Assembly: GCA_017506865.1 (NCBI GenBank) | Contig: JAFCMP010000312.1 | Location: forward strand, 744,001-808,000 | Reading direction: 5' to 3' | DNA length: 64,000 nt | Source of the DNA: Tribonema minus | Taxonomy: Eukaryota > Sar > Xanthophyceae > Tribonematales > Tribonemataceae | Shown here: positions 11,501 to 23,300 of the stretch, one piece after another | How the letters are laid out: each line of letters opens with the position of its first letter | How positions within the stretch are numbered: position 1 is the first letter of the stretch | Translations under genes and position numbers: made by a program | Notes under the pieces: generated by a model | Seen by the model: only the letters and a program-made list of their open reading frames with translations | Databases searched by the model: none | Told to the model about the DNA's origin: nothing

Positions 11501-14500
11501 TGCCAAAGGCTCTGGGCCAAGCACGTGAGGTCGAGCAGCAGCAGTCCTCATGGTTCTGCCTCATCTACAGCCAGACCAGTGCCAGTATTCTACAGGGATG
11601 CCCGTCAAAATGCTGAAGGAAACAGTGTCTCATATGTGTATGAGTTCACGTACCTTGTACTACTCAACCACTTAAGAGGCATATGGTCTAGCAGTACAAG
11701 AAATATGTTCGCGTTCGCCTGGCAACGACCTGTGGTTAGCATTATGTTCAGGTTTGCCTGGCAACGACCTATGATTAGCGATGGTGAGAGCGAGCTTGCA
11801 CGCCTGTGTAAGAGATAAATGAGAGCCTCCCGTACACCTTGTTCGTTCTATCTACAATCAATAGTCCTGAGGCACGTTCTAGCCCTTTTTCTAGTAAGAA
11901 GAATGCCTGTAATTATGGGTGGGGTACAGAGCAAGGCTGGGACTCTGGGCTCAGATGCATGCGCACATTATTTTTCTCCCTAATGCTGATCTGCTTCGCG
12001 CAAATCACGCGCAGGGCCGCAGCCAACAAGAAGCAGATAGTTGCGGCGCTGAGCAGGTCGTTGGCGCTGGAGATCGCAGAGCACGTCATAGGGTACGTGC
12101 GCGGCGCAGGATGCTGGGCTGCGTAGCGCGCCCGGTGTTGGCGCTGCTCAGACATGACTCTGCCTAAGCAGAGCCCCCGATAGCTCCTCCACGTGGTGCA
12201 CACAAAAACAACCGGCCCCTCTCGCGGCCCTTATCAATCCGAGACTATGAGTCCTCATGGTGTAATATCATGTACAGCCAAACCAGTGCAGTGTTCTGCA
12301 GAAATGTCCGTCAAAATGATGAAGCAAACAGTGTTTCATACGTGTATGAGTTCACGTACCTTGTACACAACGTAAACACTTCAGAAGCATATAACAGTAC
12401 GTAAAATATGACCGCATTCGCCTGGCAAAGACCTATGATTAGCGTTATGTTTGGGGTCAGCATTATGTTCGGGTTTGCCTGGCAGCGACCTATGATTTGC
12501 GATGGTAAGAAGGACCTTGCGCCTGTGTAAAAAGCACTACTACTTCAGAAGTAACTGAGAGCCTTAAGTACTTCTTGTACTACTCGTAATACGTATCTAC
12601 AAACGATTGATAATGATGAGGAAAATTCTAGAACTCTTTCTACTAAGAAGAGTGTCCATAATCATGGGTGGGGTGAAGAGCAAGGCTGGGGCTCTGGGCT
12701 CAATGTATACGCACGTTACCTTGTCGTCCTTAAGGCTGATTTTTGTTTTGGTAAGCGGGTGATCGATGTAGGTACTGCACCAGTGCAGTTCTCGGGAGCT
12801 TTAGGAGCACAGCTCCATATGTTTCTCAGCGACTGTTGTGCGTGTGTGGCCTCTGATTAACGCTACATAATGATGTCTCTAACTATAAAGAAATCCGCAA
12901 ATACTTATTCCGTACGAGCTTTAGGAGCACAACTCCATGGCAAGCGCTTCACAGCTCTGCGATATGTCTAGAAGAGGCCGTTTTCACTCTTGGTCCCTTG
13001 CAGAGCTAGAAGCAAACGCTGACAGCACGCAAGAACCACAAATGCCTGTGTCTTGGCGATGCAGAAAATGCTGACAGCATGCGATAACCACAAGTACGAA
13101 AGTATGAGTACCTTCTTCTCCTGGAGGCTGATCCTCTTCGTGCGGGTGATGGACGCAGAAATTGCTCCACTGCACTTCTTGGGCGCATCAGTCAGCTCCT
13201 TCTCCGTGCAGAACAGGCCCCCCAGCAGTATCACGCGCTCGGGCATGTTGACATCCAGGTATTGCTCTGCCTTGGCCGTGTTGAGCTGATAGGCCAGCCT
13301 GGCAAACGTCAAGCATCAATTCTCAGATTTTGCCCAAAGACACGAATGTGTGTGCATGAATGCCCCCCAGCAGTATCACGCGTTCCGGCATGTTGACATC
13401 CAGGTTTTGCTCTGCCTTGGCCGTGTTGAGCTGATAGGCCAGCCTGGCAAACGTCAAGCGTCATTTCTCAGATTTTGCCCAAATACATGAATGTATGCAA
13501 GTTCGAAGGAGTTGTAGGCGAGGGACCCTTCAGGGCGCGAGCCTTCTTCAATCACGTAGCGCGCGCGGCTCTGCACTAGGGATGCATCTGCGTTCGCAAA
13601 AATTAGCATGCTGATTTTTGCGGAATGTTGCGCAACGCCACCAATCAGCACTGGCGTTTTGTTGCTGAAGCAGCTCGGCACGACCGTTTACCAATCAGCG
13701 TGCAGGGGTTCAGTTGCCCAAGTTTTCGTTGCCTCTTGCATCGGGCAACACCAGGAAGCTGCGAGCTTATTCTTGCGCTGGCTCTCCAGCTCGCGAGGTG
13801 TTGCTGCACAGGCGGCGCTGACCGCATGCAGCGGTGCGGCGCTTAGCACATATCGTACTGCAGCCGCAAGCCCGCGGCCACGGTTCGCGGCCTGCAGAGC
13901 TCTCGAGGGCCAGAGTCTCCTACTTTCTCTACTTCAAAGCCGTTACGCGCAACTTCACTTCCGAGGCCATAACCCTAACTTAGGGCCAGAAACCAGAGTG
14001 GTGGTGTGTCGATGTGCTGAGCGTGGCAGCAAGGCTTAATGGCAATGCAGGTGTAATCCCGCAGCATGCCCAGATGTAATCCCGCAGCATGCCACATACC
14101 ATGACCTCAATGCAACAGAAAATGTGAGGTGGTGATGCACATGTTTCATATTCAAGCACATGTTGAGGTAATGGTCTCTGACTTGCTTTAAGTGCAACTT
14201 ACCAAAGAGGCTGTCTGTATTGTGTCGCTCACCCCTTATTCCTTTAGGAGGGGGGGGGTTTCTTGTACATGAATTCTAAGCAATTTGATCATGTGCACAA
14301 TTTGCTCTTCAGATATTGCTCTGCCTTGGCCGTGTTGAGCTGATAGGCCAGCCTGGCGAAGAAAACAGGCAGCATTTTCCTCAGACCTCGCTACATGCAC
14401 TCATGCGTATATGCGAACTTGACACAATTTGATCACTTACACAATTTGCTGGTAGGCGTGCCTGGCACACAGCGGCACAGCTGCACCACTTCTCAACTCC

Positions 14501-16382
14501 GCCCACGCACAAGCGCTTGAAGTAAAGTAGTAGTGAACTAGTTGTACATGATTATGTCTCCTATGCAAAAGCAACAAAGCGGTAGTATCTACTACTGAGT
14601 CGGTAGTAGTTTTTACTGGTACTACTATGATAGGTTGTGTACTGATCCGCCTGGTCAGAGTTGAGCTGATAGGTCAGCCTGGCAGAACAAAAGGCGGTGC
14701 CTTGCGCCGCGGGCTGAAGGCTTGCGAAGTACAGCAGTGTGCCAATACAGTTTACTCGGGTTTGCTCACTTGCGCGAATTTGTACTTCTCTGCCTTGTCC
14801 GAGTGGAGCTGGTAGGTCTGGGAGTGGTAGGTCTTGAAGTACTTCTAGTACTTTCTAGTAGGCTCACCCTACATGTTTCAAAGCAGAGCACTTGCTGGAC
14901 TATGAGAACTATGATGAGTGTGAAATTATAGACTCTCATGAGTGTGTGAACTCAGTGGACCAGCTGCTAAGCATCCAACCGGTGACTGTGGCCTTGTGAT
15001 AAGATTGCACTGGCATTCAGGGCGTGTTGCTGAGCAGGGCTGCTGAGCAGGCAGTCATAAACACGCCCGGTGGTAGGCTTAGGGTCACAGTCAGCTAAGG
15101 GGAGAATCAAGGTTCAGAGTTAGGGTGGACCTCAGCGAGTCGCCATGTAAGGGTTAGCGTTAGGGTTTAGTTTTGCAACGCTGCAGCCAATAAGAGACAG
15201 GTAGCTGTAGCGACAGTACACAAAAGTACAGTGCAACCGATGGTACGCAAGAGTACAGAACGCAGGAGATCGCAGAGCGCGTCGTTGCGTGCGGGCGCGG
15301 CGCAGGGATGCTGGGCTGCGTAGTGGGTGTCGGCACTGCTCAGACACAACTCCGCCTAAGCAGAGCTGCCGATAGCTCCTCCACGTGGTGCACACCTCCA
15401 CGTGGTGCACACAAAACAACCGGCCCCCCTCGCGGCCCTTTTCAATACGAGAATATGAGTACAGAGCGCGGCGCTGGCACAGGCCCCCTGAACGGGGGTC
15501 TAGCGGGCACCGTGACAGAGGAGCTGACAGCAGTAGCTGCTGGGCTGCGGTGGCGCTCTAGGTTTTAAGGGTTAGACTTAGGGTTAGGGTTAGGGTTAGT
15601 TTAGGGTTAGGGTCCAGTGCACATGGCCTACTCAATGTTGAGCAGCGCACTCCCTCCCATGATGACGGCGCAGCAAAAGACTGCAAGGTTTGTCGAGTAT
15701 CTAGCCATGCGCTCAGCGCTGTGCTCAAGGGGTAGAGGGCACACGCAAAGTGACGCGCAGAAGTGCAGCCAACAAGAAACAGATGGTTGCGTCAAACTTG
15801 AAGTGAAAGTCGTGAGAGCGTGCGCCCAATGTCGCGGTTACTCATACCCTAACCCTGTGTGACCAGAGCCGCTCACAAATTGTAGACGTTTCATAACACA
15901 AGTGATTGGCCTCCCTTGCGGCCCTTCTTGATGCAAGATGCTTCGAAGTAGCAGCTTCAGCAATGGTGCCTAGTGATAGAGCCACAGCAAGACTACTTGG
16001 GGATAGGCTCTTCATGAAGCCATTACCGCAAGTGCCCCTTTCAATTGCCTAGTCACGCAGAACGCCGGTGTTCACATTGCTCAGACATGGCGCTGTCCAA
16101 GCAGCGCCGCCCACAGATTGTCGCATTGCTGCCAACGAACAAGTAACTTAACTCCAGCGGTTGCGCTCACTCCCCTTCTCAGTACAAGAACAACTTGAGT
16201 GTGACGTCCATTGTATGTATGCTAGCGTCGTGCACGTTCGCGAACCTTCCATTAAAATACAGATACTTCAGTATGTCGTTACGCCGCGTGTTGATGCCGT
16301 TAAGCACAGCCCTCCACAAGCATTGCTCTTGCCGATGGCAACGCACGGTTTCGCACAACCGAGCTGGTTGCTGCTGTTGCTG

Positions 16383-16471
<89 letters not shown>

Positions 16472-18123
16472 TGTATGAGGTCGAGTCAGAGCCTGCACCA
16501 GGAGTCAGATAAGTCACAGCGTGCTGACAGTTTGTGTGAGGCAGGCACAAGCAAAGGCGCGCACTTGAGCGCCTTTTACTTCACAAACCGGGACTTGCTG
16601 GCGCATGCTTCTCGCTCACTTTGTGTTGTCGGTGCCCGCCACGTACGCCCAGAACGCGCTGCCGTACTCCGCAAGAGTCTTCCCCTTGACCTTCTCGTTG
16701 CAAGGCACAATTCTGCTCACAGTAGACAGACAATGCGGCAGAGCAAAAGTCACAACATGCACTGCAGCCATGGTCGCATGCGCAAGGCTCGCTTGGCTTG
16801 CCTTACACTCTCATAATGGTACTACTTAGCCTAGAGGAAGGGGGTATATTTTGGCGAGATTCTCTCCGTTGACCTTCTCGTTGCAGGGCTCTTCTGCAAA
16901 CCTTGCGAATAGCCCGCACGCAACAAGTGATCAGTGTCAAGTTGGCGAAGAGGTGCTGGACTGACACACCTTGAAACTTCAGGTTGAATCTGCAGGCGGC
17001 CCGAGCTACTTGGTAGTAGTAGTGGGCTTCTGAGCACGTCAGATACGCGACCTTCTCATCACAACACAACACTCCGAGCGTACAGCAACACAGTGATGCT
17101 TGGTGCCATGCAGAGACCTGGCTTTAAAATTTATCAAGATGCCTTCAGGAGCACAGCTCCGAGCTCAATTGTTAAGAACAGTTTGGCTTGCAGGCCGGTT
17201 CACAGTTTACGCGCACGTACCCCTGGTCGTGTGCTCATATTCTCGCATTAGAAGGGCCGCGACGGGGGCCGATTATGTTTTGTGGACAATGTGAAGAATT
17301 TGTGGGCTGCTCTGTCACCACGACATCTTAGGCAGAGCCATGCGCGAGCAGGTCGAGCGCCGACACCGGCGCGCGCTACGCAGCTAAGCATCGCTGCACC
17401 CATCATGTACCATGCAGTGCAACCCGTCGGCCGCTGCTGCCAGCCTGGTAGCAACACGACAGTATAGTACGGAGGCAGAGATGCTCGCTTGCGCCACACA
17501 CCCTGTGTCGGCGTCACTTGCACATGGGTTACCGAACTGTTTGAACAGAACTGCCCGGTGCATCTCCACATTTAATCAACTAGTATACTGTAGCCGCACA
17601 ACCACAAGCAACACGGTGTCGCCTCGCTCGTGGTCCCTTCTGATACTTTGATTATTTCACCATGAGCTTCAGGAGCACAACTTTATGTGCAACAGCCGTA
17701 ACAGTTGAACGTGTGGCCCGCTGCCATGGTTGATGCTACACTGGACGGCGCTACTAGCCATAATCAAAGATCGCTCTTTATCACATTGTCCCCCTCTGGG
17801 TCTCCTACTGCTGCACCGCTGACAACCCCTCGGTCTCCCCTGCAGCTGCCGCCGATGTGCTCGTTGGTACTGTTATCATTGGCTGCCGCAGCTTCATGAG
17901 CAGTAAGTTTACTGATAGGAGCAGAATACAGGATCACACGAGGAGATGAGACTATCACTTGCAGTATTTATTGGACCTACCTCCAAGACGCTTTGTTGGT
18001 GAGGCCACGGTCGGGCCTGGCGGCAATGTCAGCCTCCTGAGCAAGCACCAAGCTCCCCCCATTAAAACAAAGACTCGCAAACTTTAAGGCCAGGAACACC
18101 ATCATGGCGGCGGAGGTCGTCAT
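8513..18123 (-). CDS. Secreted protein of unknown family, 293 aa, five exons
   Basis: Exons on the minus strand: 18123-17981 (ATG start, donor GTAGGT), 16712-16620 (GTGAGC), 13298-13112 (GTACTC), 10165-10067 (GTGAGC) and 8872-8513 (TGA). The junction phases (2, 2, 0, 0) agree at every join and the total is 882 nt. The first 28 residues form a hydrophobic segment ending LVLA before QEAD, a convincing signal peptide. The mature part has several Cys (PCNEKVKGK, GLFCTEKE, AFCES, DPTECK, VCFDD, YFACS) that could pair in disulfides. Its C-terminal half is rich in Thr, Val and aromatic residues in an alternating pattern, suggesting beta structure. I do not recognise the family. Exons 2, 3 and 5, and weakly 4, have tandem decoy copies of their 5' edges in the preceding intron. 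The main uncertainty is whether exons were missed. Confidence 0.7.
8931..9146. repeat. Interstitial telomere-like arrays flanking a duplicated exon edge
   Basis: Degenerate TTAGGG/AGGGTT units lie at 8931-8999, and a shorter block with both TTAGGT and CCCTAA words at 9104-9146. They bracket the exon-5 decoy copy at 9000-9095, inside intron 4 of the secreted-protein gene. Confidence 0.75.
8997..9370 (-). repeat. Decoy copies of secreted-protein exon 5 and its acceptor
   Basis: The exon-5 start (about 8790-8872) recurs in degenerate form at 9000-9095, about 9146-9190 and about 9308-9366. The first copy still reads FDDTNPSSFISVAEAALSTA, close to the real FDDTDPSSSISVAKAALSTQ. All copies lie upstream of the real exon in the gene's orientation. 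Confidence 0.8.
9930..10000 (-). mobile_element. Inverted fragment of the retroelement 3' end
   Basis: GGGCCGCGAGGGG.. followed by CACGTGGAGGAGCTATCGG is the reverse complement of the tail at 12165-12235 and 15360-15440. The words AGGGCCGCAAGG at 10234 suggest a second, shorter piece. Confidence 0.6.
10330..10390 (-). repeat. Weak decoy copy of secreted-protein exon 4 acceptor region
   Basis: GGGCACGTGCACTGCCTGCG followed by an A/G-rich run resembles GGGCACGTACAGGTACTGTG plus its A/G-rich run at 10152-10200. Similarity is limited to about 50 bp. Confidence 0.35.
10695..11130. repeat. ACTCGGT-rich degenerate repeat
   Basis: The words ACTCGGT, TACTCGG and CTCGTCTAAAATCGGT recur irregularly. 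The segment is non-coding and lies in intron 3 of the secreted-protein gene. Confidence 0.6.
11560..12700. repeat. Diverged direct duplication, two units of about 650-720 bp
   Basis: The words TACAGCCA.ACCAGTGC, GTCAAAATG.TGAAG.AAACAGTGT and TATGAGTTCACGTACCTTGTAC occur at about 11567-11660 and again at about 12272-12365. A second block, TTCGCCTGGCAA.GACCT, occurs at 11712-11780 and 12419-12520. The final block (AATTATGGGTGGGGTACAGAGCAAGGCTGGG) has a counterpart at about 12660-12695. Retroelement debris is embedded at 11996-12240. The unit 1 frame SVSYVYEFTYLVLL is coding-like but is broken in unit 2. Confidence 0.65.
11996..12240 (+). mobile_element. Retroelement 3' fragment (copy 2)
   Basis: Reads RRAAANKKQIVAALSRSLA, as in the element at the left edge, then loses frame, and continues into the shared tail ending TCTCGCGGCCCTTATCAAT. 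Confidence 0.7.
13358..14830 (-). repeat. Decoy copies of secreted-protein exon 3 and its acceptor
   Basis: The exon-3 start and upstream intron are duplicated with a 145-bp period. The block CCCCCCAGCAG at 13218 reappears at 13363 with few differences through about 13475. More decayed copies with the word GTTGAGCTGATAGG.CAGCCTGGC lie at about 14308-14365 and 14650-14690, and a remnant at about 14786-14825. Four decoys therefore precede the real exon on the minus strand. Confidence 0.85.
15170..15450 (+). mobile_element. Retroelement 3' fragment (copy 3)
   Basis: Contains GCAGCCAATAAGAGACAG, GAGATCGCAGAGCGCGTCGTT and the shared tail CCTCCACGTGGTGCACAC, here with an internal tandem duplication of about 20 bp, ending at the C/G-rich CCTCGCGGCCC word. 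Preceded by a degenerate TTAGGG block at 15116-15165. Confidence 0.7.
15563..15612. repeat. Interstitial TTAGGG array
   Basis: AGGGTTAGACTTAGGGTTAG and further units, four to six copies. A similar weaker block lies at 15116-15165. Confidence 0.9.
15655..15945 (+). mobile_element. Retroelement 3' fragment (copy 4)
   Basis: Matches the ORF segment LAMHSALCTGG (here LAMRSALCSRG) and AANKKQ, then the tail CCTCCCTTGCGGCCCTTC. A further partial piece (TGCTCAGACATGGC..TAAGCAG-like) lies near 16055-16140. Confidence 0.65.
16386..16466. repeat. Perfect (CTG)27
   Basis: 27 uninterrupted CTG units, with imperfect units just upstream from about 16370. It lies in intron 2 of the secreted-protein gene. 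Poly-Leu, poly-Cys and poly-Ser frames across it are artefacts. Confidence 0.95.
16855..17075 (-). repeat. Decoy copies of secreted-protein exon 2 and its acceptor
   Basis: The real exon begins IVPCNEKVKGKTLAE. A copy at about 16855-16903 reads EPCNEKVNGENLA after a CAG, and a shorter one at about 17046-17075 reads CCDEKVAYL. Both lie in the upstream intron. Confidence 0.75.
17222..17290 (-). mobile_element. Inverted retroelement tail fragment
   Basis: CTCATATTCTCGCATTAGAA then GGGCCGCGACGGGGGCCG and TTTTGTGGAC: reverse complement of the shared retroelement tail. Confidence 0.6.
17640..17850 (+). mobile_element. Retroelement 3' tail (distal part)
   Basis: Matches 585-775: AGGAGCACAACT.., then a GTTG..GTGTG.. 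block, and CCCTCTGGGTCTCCTACTGC / GACAACCCCTCGGTCTCCCC against CTGTGTCTCCGACTGTTGC / GACGACCCCCTGCGCCTCCC. The isolated short words TTTAGGAGCACAGCTCCAT (12800) and TTTAGGAGCACAACTCCAT (12923) belong to the same family. Confidence 0.6.
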
Positions 18124-20314
18124 TTCTCGGCTGGGCTTCAGACCTGCCAAGACAAGCGAGCAAGCAAGCAGGAGCAATGAGCTCAAGGGAGAAGCTGCGA
18201 CTTGCATCGCAACTGTAGGGAAAGCGCGCGTTGCTTTACTGCTGCTGTTGCTCGCCAAGGCGCTGCTGCTGCCTGTATGAAGGCAATATGAAGGCAAGCG
18301 CATGCAACTTGAAGAAGTGCCATAAGACTTTAGTTACCAGTCAAGTAAACAGCAGATGGCAAGTGTGGTGTGGAGAGGGGGGCTGCTTCACTTGGGCGTT
18401 GTCTTCTTCGTCTCGCACCTAGATTCGGGCGTCCCTCTTAAGTCACCAGCAAAAGGTGTGTGAGATCGGACTTTTGCGGGTAATTCCTGCAAAGGGTGTG
18501 TGTTAGATCGGACTTTTACGGTGATTTTCGGATTCCGGACATTGCCTATGTATGCTGCTGCCGTGCCTGGCCGAGGTATCCTGTATTGCGCATGAATGGA
18601 AAAACTCTACATGGTGCTCTGATGCTGTTTGCATTTCAGTCTTCTGGTGCGTTTTGTTCAAAGCGCATTAGGCGTTTGCATTGCATGTTCACACACATTG
18701 GCTGCGGCTTCAGATGACTAGACACTTGCGACGTGCATGAGGGCATGAATATACAGCGCCACGAGTGGCTTATTGTGTGCATGATTCATTGTCTAAGCAT
18801 GCAAATGACACAGCGGTCACGTTTTTTGAGGTCGTACATGTGTTCTGAATGCGGGCCTACGTCCAGTGTATTGAGCAAAATTGCAGGTATGATCAAGCCA
18901 GTGTGCTGATGTATGTAAGTGCACACTCACAAATGTTGTGTTTGGGTGCCTACAGTATGAATCTTGTGTTGCGTGTTGGTGCTTGTGAGTGGCCCAGACT
19001 ACGCAGGCTCTATGTGCTGCATGCACTTGCGTGTCCACACAATACCATGCTGCGCATTCCCCAGAGATTGCATACCAATATTGCTTGGCTTGGAAACAAG
19101 TGGCAATGCAAGGACAGCCACTGGCGGCATGTATTAATGTCCATCAGAAGCACTTCGCACACAGCCGACACCTCAAGGTAAGGTACATTGCAATGGTGTC
19201 ATCTCGGGATGCGCAAGGTTTAGGATCAGTCAGGCAAACAAGAAGGTCCGAATGGCACAGAGCGCGCAGCATAACACATCTCATTGTCTTGGCAGCAGAT
19301 TGTAAGAGCGCAGTGAGTGCATGCTGCCTTCAAGTTACGGTGATGTACAACCATGTGGCCTGGTGGGCCGTACATAGCTACATGAACACACTTTCTTGAT
19401 CAAATCGCCACTTTGTTGTTGGGCGACAGGCGTGTAGCGCTGTGCCTGGAATGTGCGTCTTGCCTGCGCGTATACTATCAAGTGCTGCCGTGCTGTGCGT
19501 CGTTGAATCATTCCATCAGATGGAGGTGCGCCACGTTAATCAGTCCCATCTTAATGCGGCGAGTGCGTGTAGCGCGCTTGCCTGCTAAAAAAAAACCGAC
19601 TTGGTCACCCCCCCCCCCCCCCCCCCTCTCCATGCTTCGTTACAACTCATTGTGCCCATTCCACGTCTTGTGGGGATGGGGGGGAGGCAGGGGCTGTGTT
19701 TACTCCGAGCGCCATTGTATAAAGTGAACAGGCCTGAACTGCGGGCGCTGTTGTGCACTGCCGTCGAAAGACTGGAGCAGCGCTGCTCAGCAAGTGCCGT
19801 AGCTCACTTTCCCCCAGCTTGACGCCCCCCACGTTGCCTCCCCCGACAATTCACCATAGACGCACCCTGACGCTCAGCTGATAATTATTGAAATGGCAGC
19901 AATTTGCAAGCCTGCAACCACATGTCGCTACTGTGCCTTGTCTGGGTGTCGGCAGCGGCAGCTCGTGTTCGCGCGTGCAATTTTGGGGCCACCCCAGATG
20001 CGCAGCATCTAGAGGCGACTCTCCTCTGCACCTCCTGTCATCGCAGCCAATGCCCTTACTACACTTAACTTGCTTGGGTCACCCCGGCTAGCGCTTGGCA
20101 GATGCACGCTTGCACTCGCTGCTTGGACGCTGATGCTACCAGCTTCGGACTGTGCTTCAGCTACTACGTCCGAAAGTGCAAAGCGCAGTCACCCCCCCCA
20201 TCTCTTCTCGTCTGAGCTTGCTAAATCCATCATGCCGCCTTGCCGGCATTCTAGTCTGTCTTGGGCGCCCACTGCCCCGCAGTGCCCCCCATCTCTCTGA
20301 GGTGCAAGCCTGTC
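18124..20314. other. Intergenic region between kinase 3' end and secreted-protein 5' end
   Basis: Both genes run on the minus strand, so this region should hold the kinase terminator and the promoter of the secreted-protein gene. A C19 homopolymer lies at 19608-19626. The plus-strand open frames near 18849-19399 lack coding signals. No TATA box, repeat or RNA gene was recognised. Confidence 0.5.
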
Positions 20315-23300
20315 TCACTCGTAGGAGGCGCCGTACGGTGAGCACTGAAGCTCCGAGATGCAGTACGCGTTCGTCCTGATGTACTGCAGCACCTCCCCCA
20401 CAGTCCAGCGGCACTCCGGGCGCGGGTGGAGCATGCAGTCTAAAACCCTGCACACACATGAGAGACACAACGTGTACATGAGTACTTGTAGACTTGAAGT
20501 GGTATGTAGCGGCACTGAGACTGCTCGCGGCGACTGGCCGGCGTGTGATGTGCAGGCATACAATGCAGAGCAATAGCTACTAAACAGACAATTGACTTGC
20601 CAAACAGTCGGTGTTACTGTATGTACAAGGTCAACCGTTCTCGGCGCTGTTCTCACCAAGAGGTCCACTTGTTTTTTTGTTGATCACACGCACGCACGCG
20701 TCTCGGCGAGGTACAAGGTGTAGCTTTCAAACGAGCCCATAGATGCGCTGTGAGCGCGTTCATTGCACAAGCGTAAGAGCTGCCTACAATCTTGCATACT
20801 TCGAAGTATTTCATACGGTTCCGCCCATGAAGTCAAGATAGAGGCATGCACGTTTGCCACTGCAAAGCACCCGTATAGCGTAGTACATGGCGTTTGGGTG
20901 GGGTTTGTTGGGGTTGGGTTGGACTCTTCGTAGCAACAGCATTGATACCCTTAGCACCAGTGCCTGGTGCCCAGTGATCATTTTGCCTAGAGGCGTGATT
21001 CAGACGTGTCAGCATGGTCCTCAGTTCTGGGCGCTGTCAAAGGCGACCCAGGCCCGCATAAATCTTTTTCAAGACGGGACAAGTGTGCCTCACGGCTGGG
21101 CAACCCTAAGTAGGGTTTGGTTGTGGGGTGTTGGTGGTAGTGTGAAGAGGGGGAAGCCTGTTTGCGGTTGAGTCTCTCTTCGGAGAAGGAATGTTGCATT
21201 GAGTGCACATCCAAAGAGAGGGCTTTTCGCGCCCCTTGCGAAGCGAAATTAATAAAAGTACATGGCGTCTTCATCGAGGATCAGCAATGAGTATATCAGC
21301 GGCCCGAGATACATCTAACATACGAGGCAATGAGCTGTTCACGGCAGTTTCACGGCAGCTGTAGCGATCAGTGACATCGCTTCAAACTGCGCATGAGCCA
21401 TCAACAGTGATGTTGCGCAGTTCTGCAAGCATACTGCGGATTGCACGACGATTGAGACCTTTGTTCAAAACCAAAACACACAACACGGTGAAAAACACGG
21501 TGAAAACGGTCAAAACACGGCAGAAAACACGGCACAAAACACGCAAAACACGATGCAAAACACACGCGCCTTTTGCCCGCCATCGTGCCGAAAAGGCACT
21601 TTTTCATGGATGGTGGGGATGGCTTGCCACCTGTCAGACGCGATGAAAGCGAGTGCCGAGCAAAGAAACTCATCAACTGCTGTGTTGTCTAAGGAGTACA
21701 GCAGGCCGCGCGCCTTCAAACGACCCGCAGCGCGTGTTTTTCAAGAAGCACGAGATGCAGCAATTCGCTCTCTTCAACTCTCTCTTTGCTGACGCCGCCG
21801 CCCTTGTAGGCGGCACCATTGCGTCAAGAAATGTTCTGATGACAATCTGATGTCCTTGATTGCTGCAGATGTGCTGCGGTGGTGCTGTTCAGCGTGCATG
21901 CGCTTGACCGCGGCTTCATGCCTTTCATGAATGCGGTGATTATTCACGAGGAAATGAGCAATGCTGCGTGTTTTCTTGCGTGTTTTGTGCCGTGTTTTTA
22001 CCCGTGTTCTGACCGTTTTCACCGTGTTTTTCACCCTGTTGTGTGTTTTGGTTTTGAACAAAGGTCTCAATCGTCGTGCAATCCGCAGTAGCATAGAGAG
22101 AGATCAAGTCCTAACCCTAACCCTGACCCTAGCCCTAGAACGCTGCACAAACTTCGAACGACATGCATGAATCTGCGGTACTCGACAACAGTGGCCATTT
22201 TCCTTTCATCACCTTCTGAGATCCTGGGGCACATTGAGCCCGTATGCCGCCCAGTGGCGCCAGAACAGCTTCTGAGAGCAGCCAGCAGGCCCCCAGTTCA
22301 GCAGCCCAAACAGCCGCTCCCCTGGGGCCTCCTGACGTGACATCAGCAGGAATAACAGGGCAGGAGCCGGTGAGTGTGCAACTACTCCAATGCAGAATGC
22401 AGTGGAATGATGTCATTTGAGCACAACTTGCATTTTCACCTACAACGCCAAGCAGCAAATGATCAATACCGCGCTTGCTACTGGACGAGTAACCATCTTG
22501 TCACGGAATGACATAATGCTCAACACACTTGAGAACATGATGGGAGTGGGGCTAGGGCTGTGTGTGTGTCATTGCTCGGCATCCGGTCAGCGCTGCGCAT
22601 GCTTCTTGCCCCTCTGCAAATGATAACAACCTAAAGACATGTTGTCACGACCCGCTGAGATGGCACAAGAAAATGTGTGTTTCACGGGCAGGAGAAGCAG
22701 GCCTGGGCTTTGCAATTGCGCCACTCTGCTGGCAGCAGCCTCTTTGCTACAAACATCAGATTTGAAGTTCGGTTGTCTATCGCTTTGAACGCCAGGACGT
22801 TTGCTGTGAACTACCGTGCTTAAGTATATTGAACCCTCTAAATGCTGGTATGCCAGGACCGTCACTGCAGTAGACGCTCTCTTGAACTTGCATCTTTGCA
22901 ACACCAAGGCAGACCAACAGCAGCAGCAGCAGCAGCCATCTGATGCCCTTACAAGCAGTACGACGGCACCATACCTGGAACAGGTTCAGCGTGTGGATGC
23001 GGTTCGTGTACTTCCCCAGCAGCCCCTCCGGGTCCTCCTCCTCCTCTTGAGCATCACCATCACCGTCATCCCCCCAGTCATCAATCGCCACTGCCACGCC
23101 CCCCTCGAACCGCGCGCCGCGCCGGTCAAGGATGGCCTCTATCGCCAGCGTGAAGAACGCCGAGATGCCCAGCGAAAATATGTCACCAGCGCTCAGCAGC
23201 TGCAGGTCCTCGGGTGCCCGTTCTATTGCGCGGTACTCGCGCAGCTTCTCCGCGCAGCGCTGCTCCAACGCGGACCAGCGCTCGGGGGGCTGGTAGCACG

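Noticed and set aside
13608..14039. 143-codon plus-strand frame opposite the secreted-protein gene
   Set aside because: It lies in intron 2 of the minus-strand gene, has no splice context or domain, and composition explains it.
15563..15612. Chromosome end indicated by TTAGGG repeats
   Set aside because: Arrays are short, degenerate, present at many internal places and followed by genes on both sides.
16161..16512. Long poly-Leu, poly-Cys and poly-Ser open frames
   Set aside because: They are translations of the perfect (CTG)27 tract within an intron.
21401..22094. Lys/Thr-rich basic open frames in opposite orientations
   Set aside because: Translations of the AACACGG repeats in the two arms of the foldback element; they match each other only because the arms are inverted copies.
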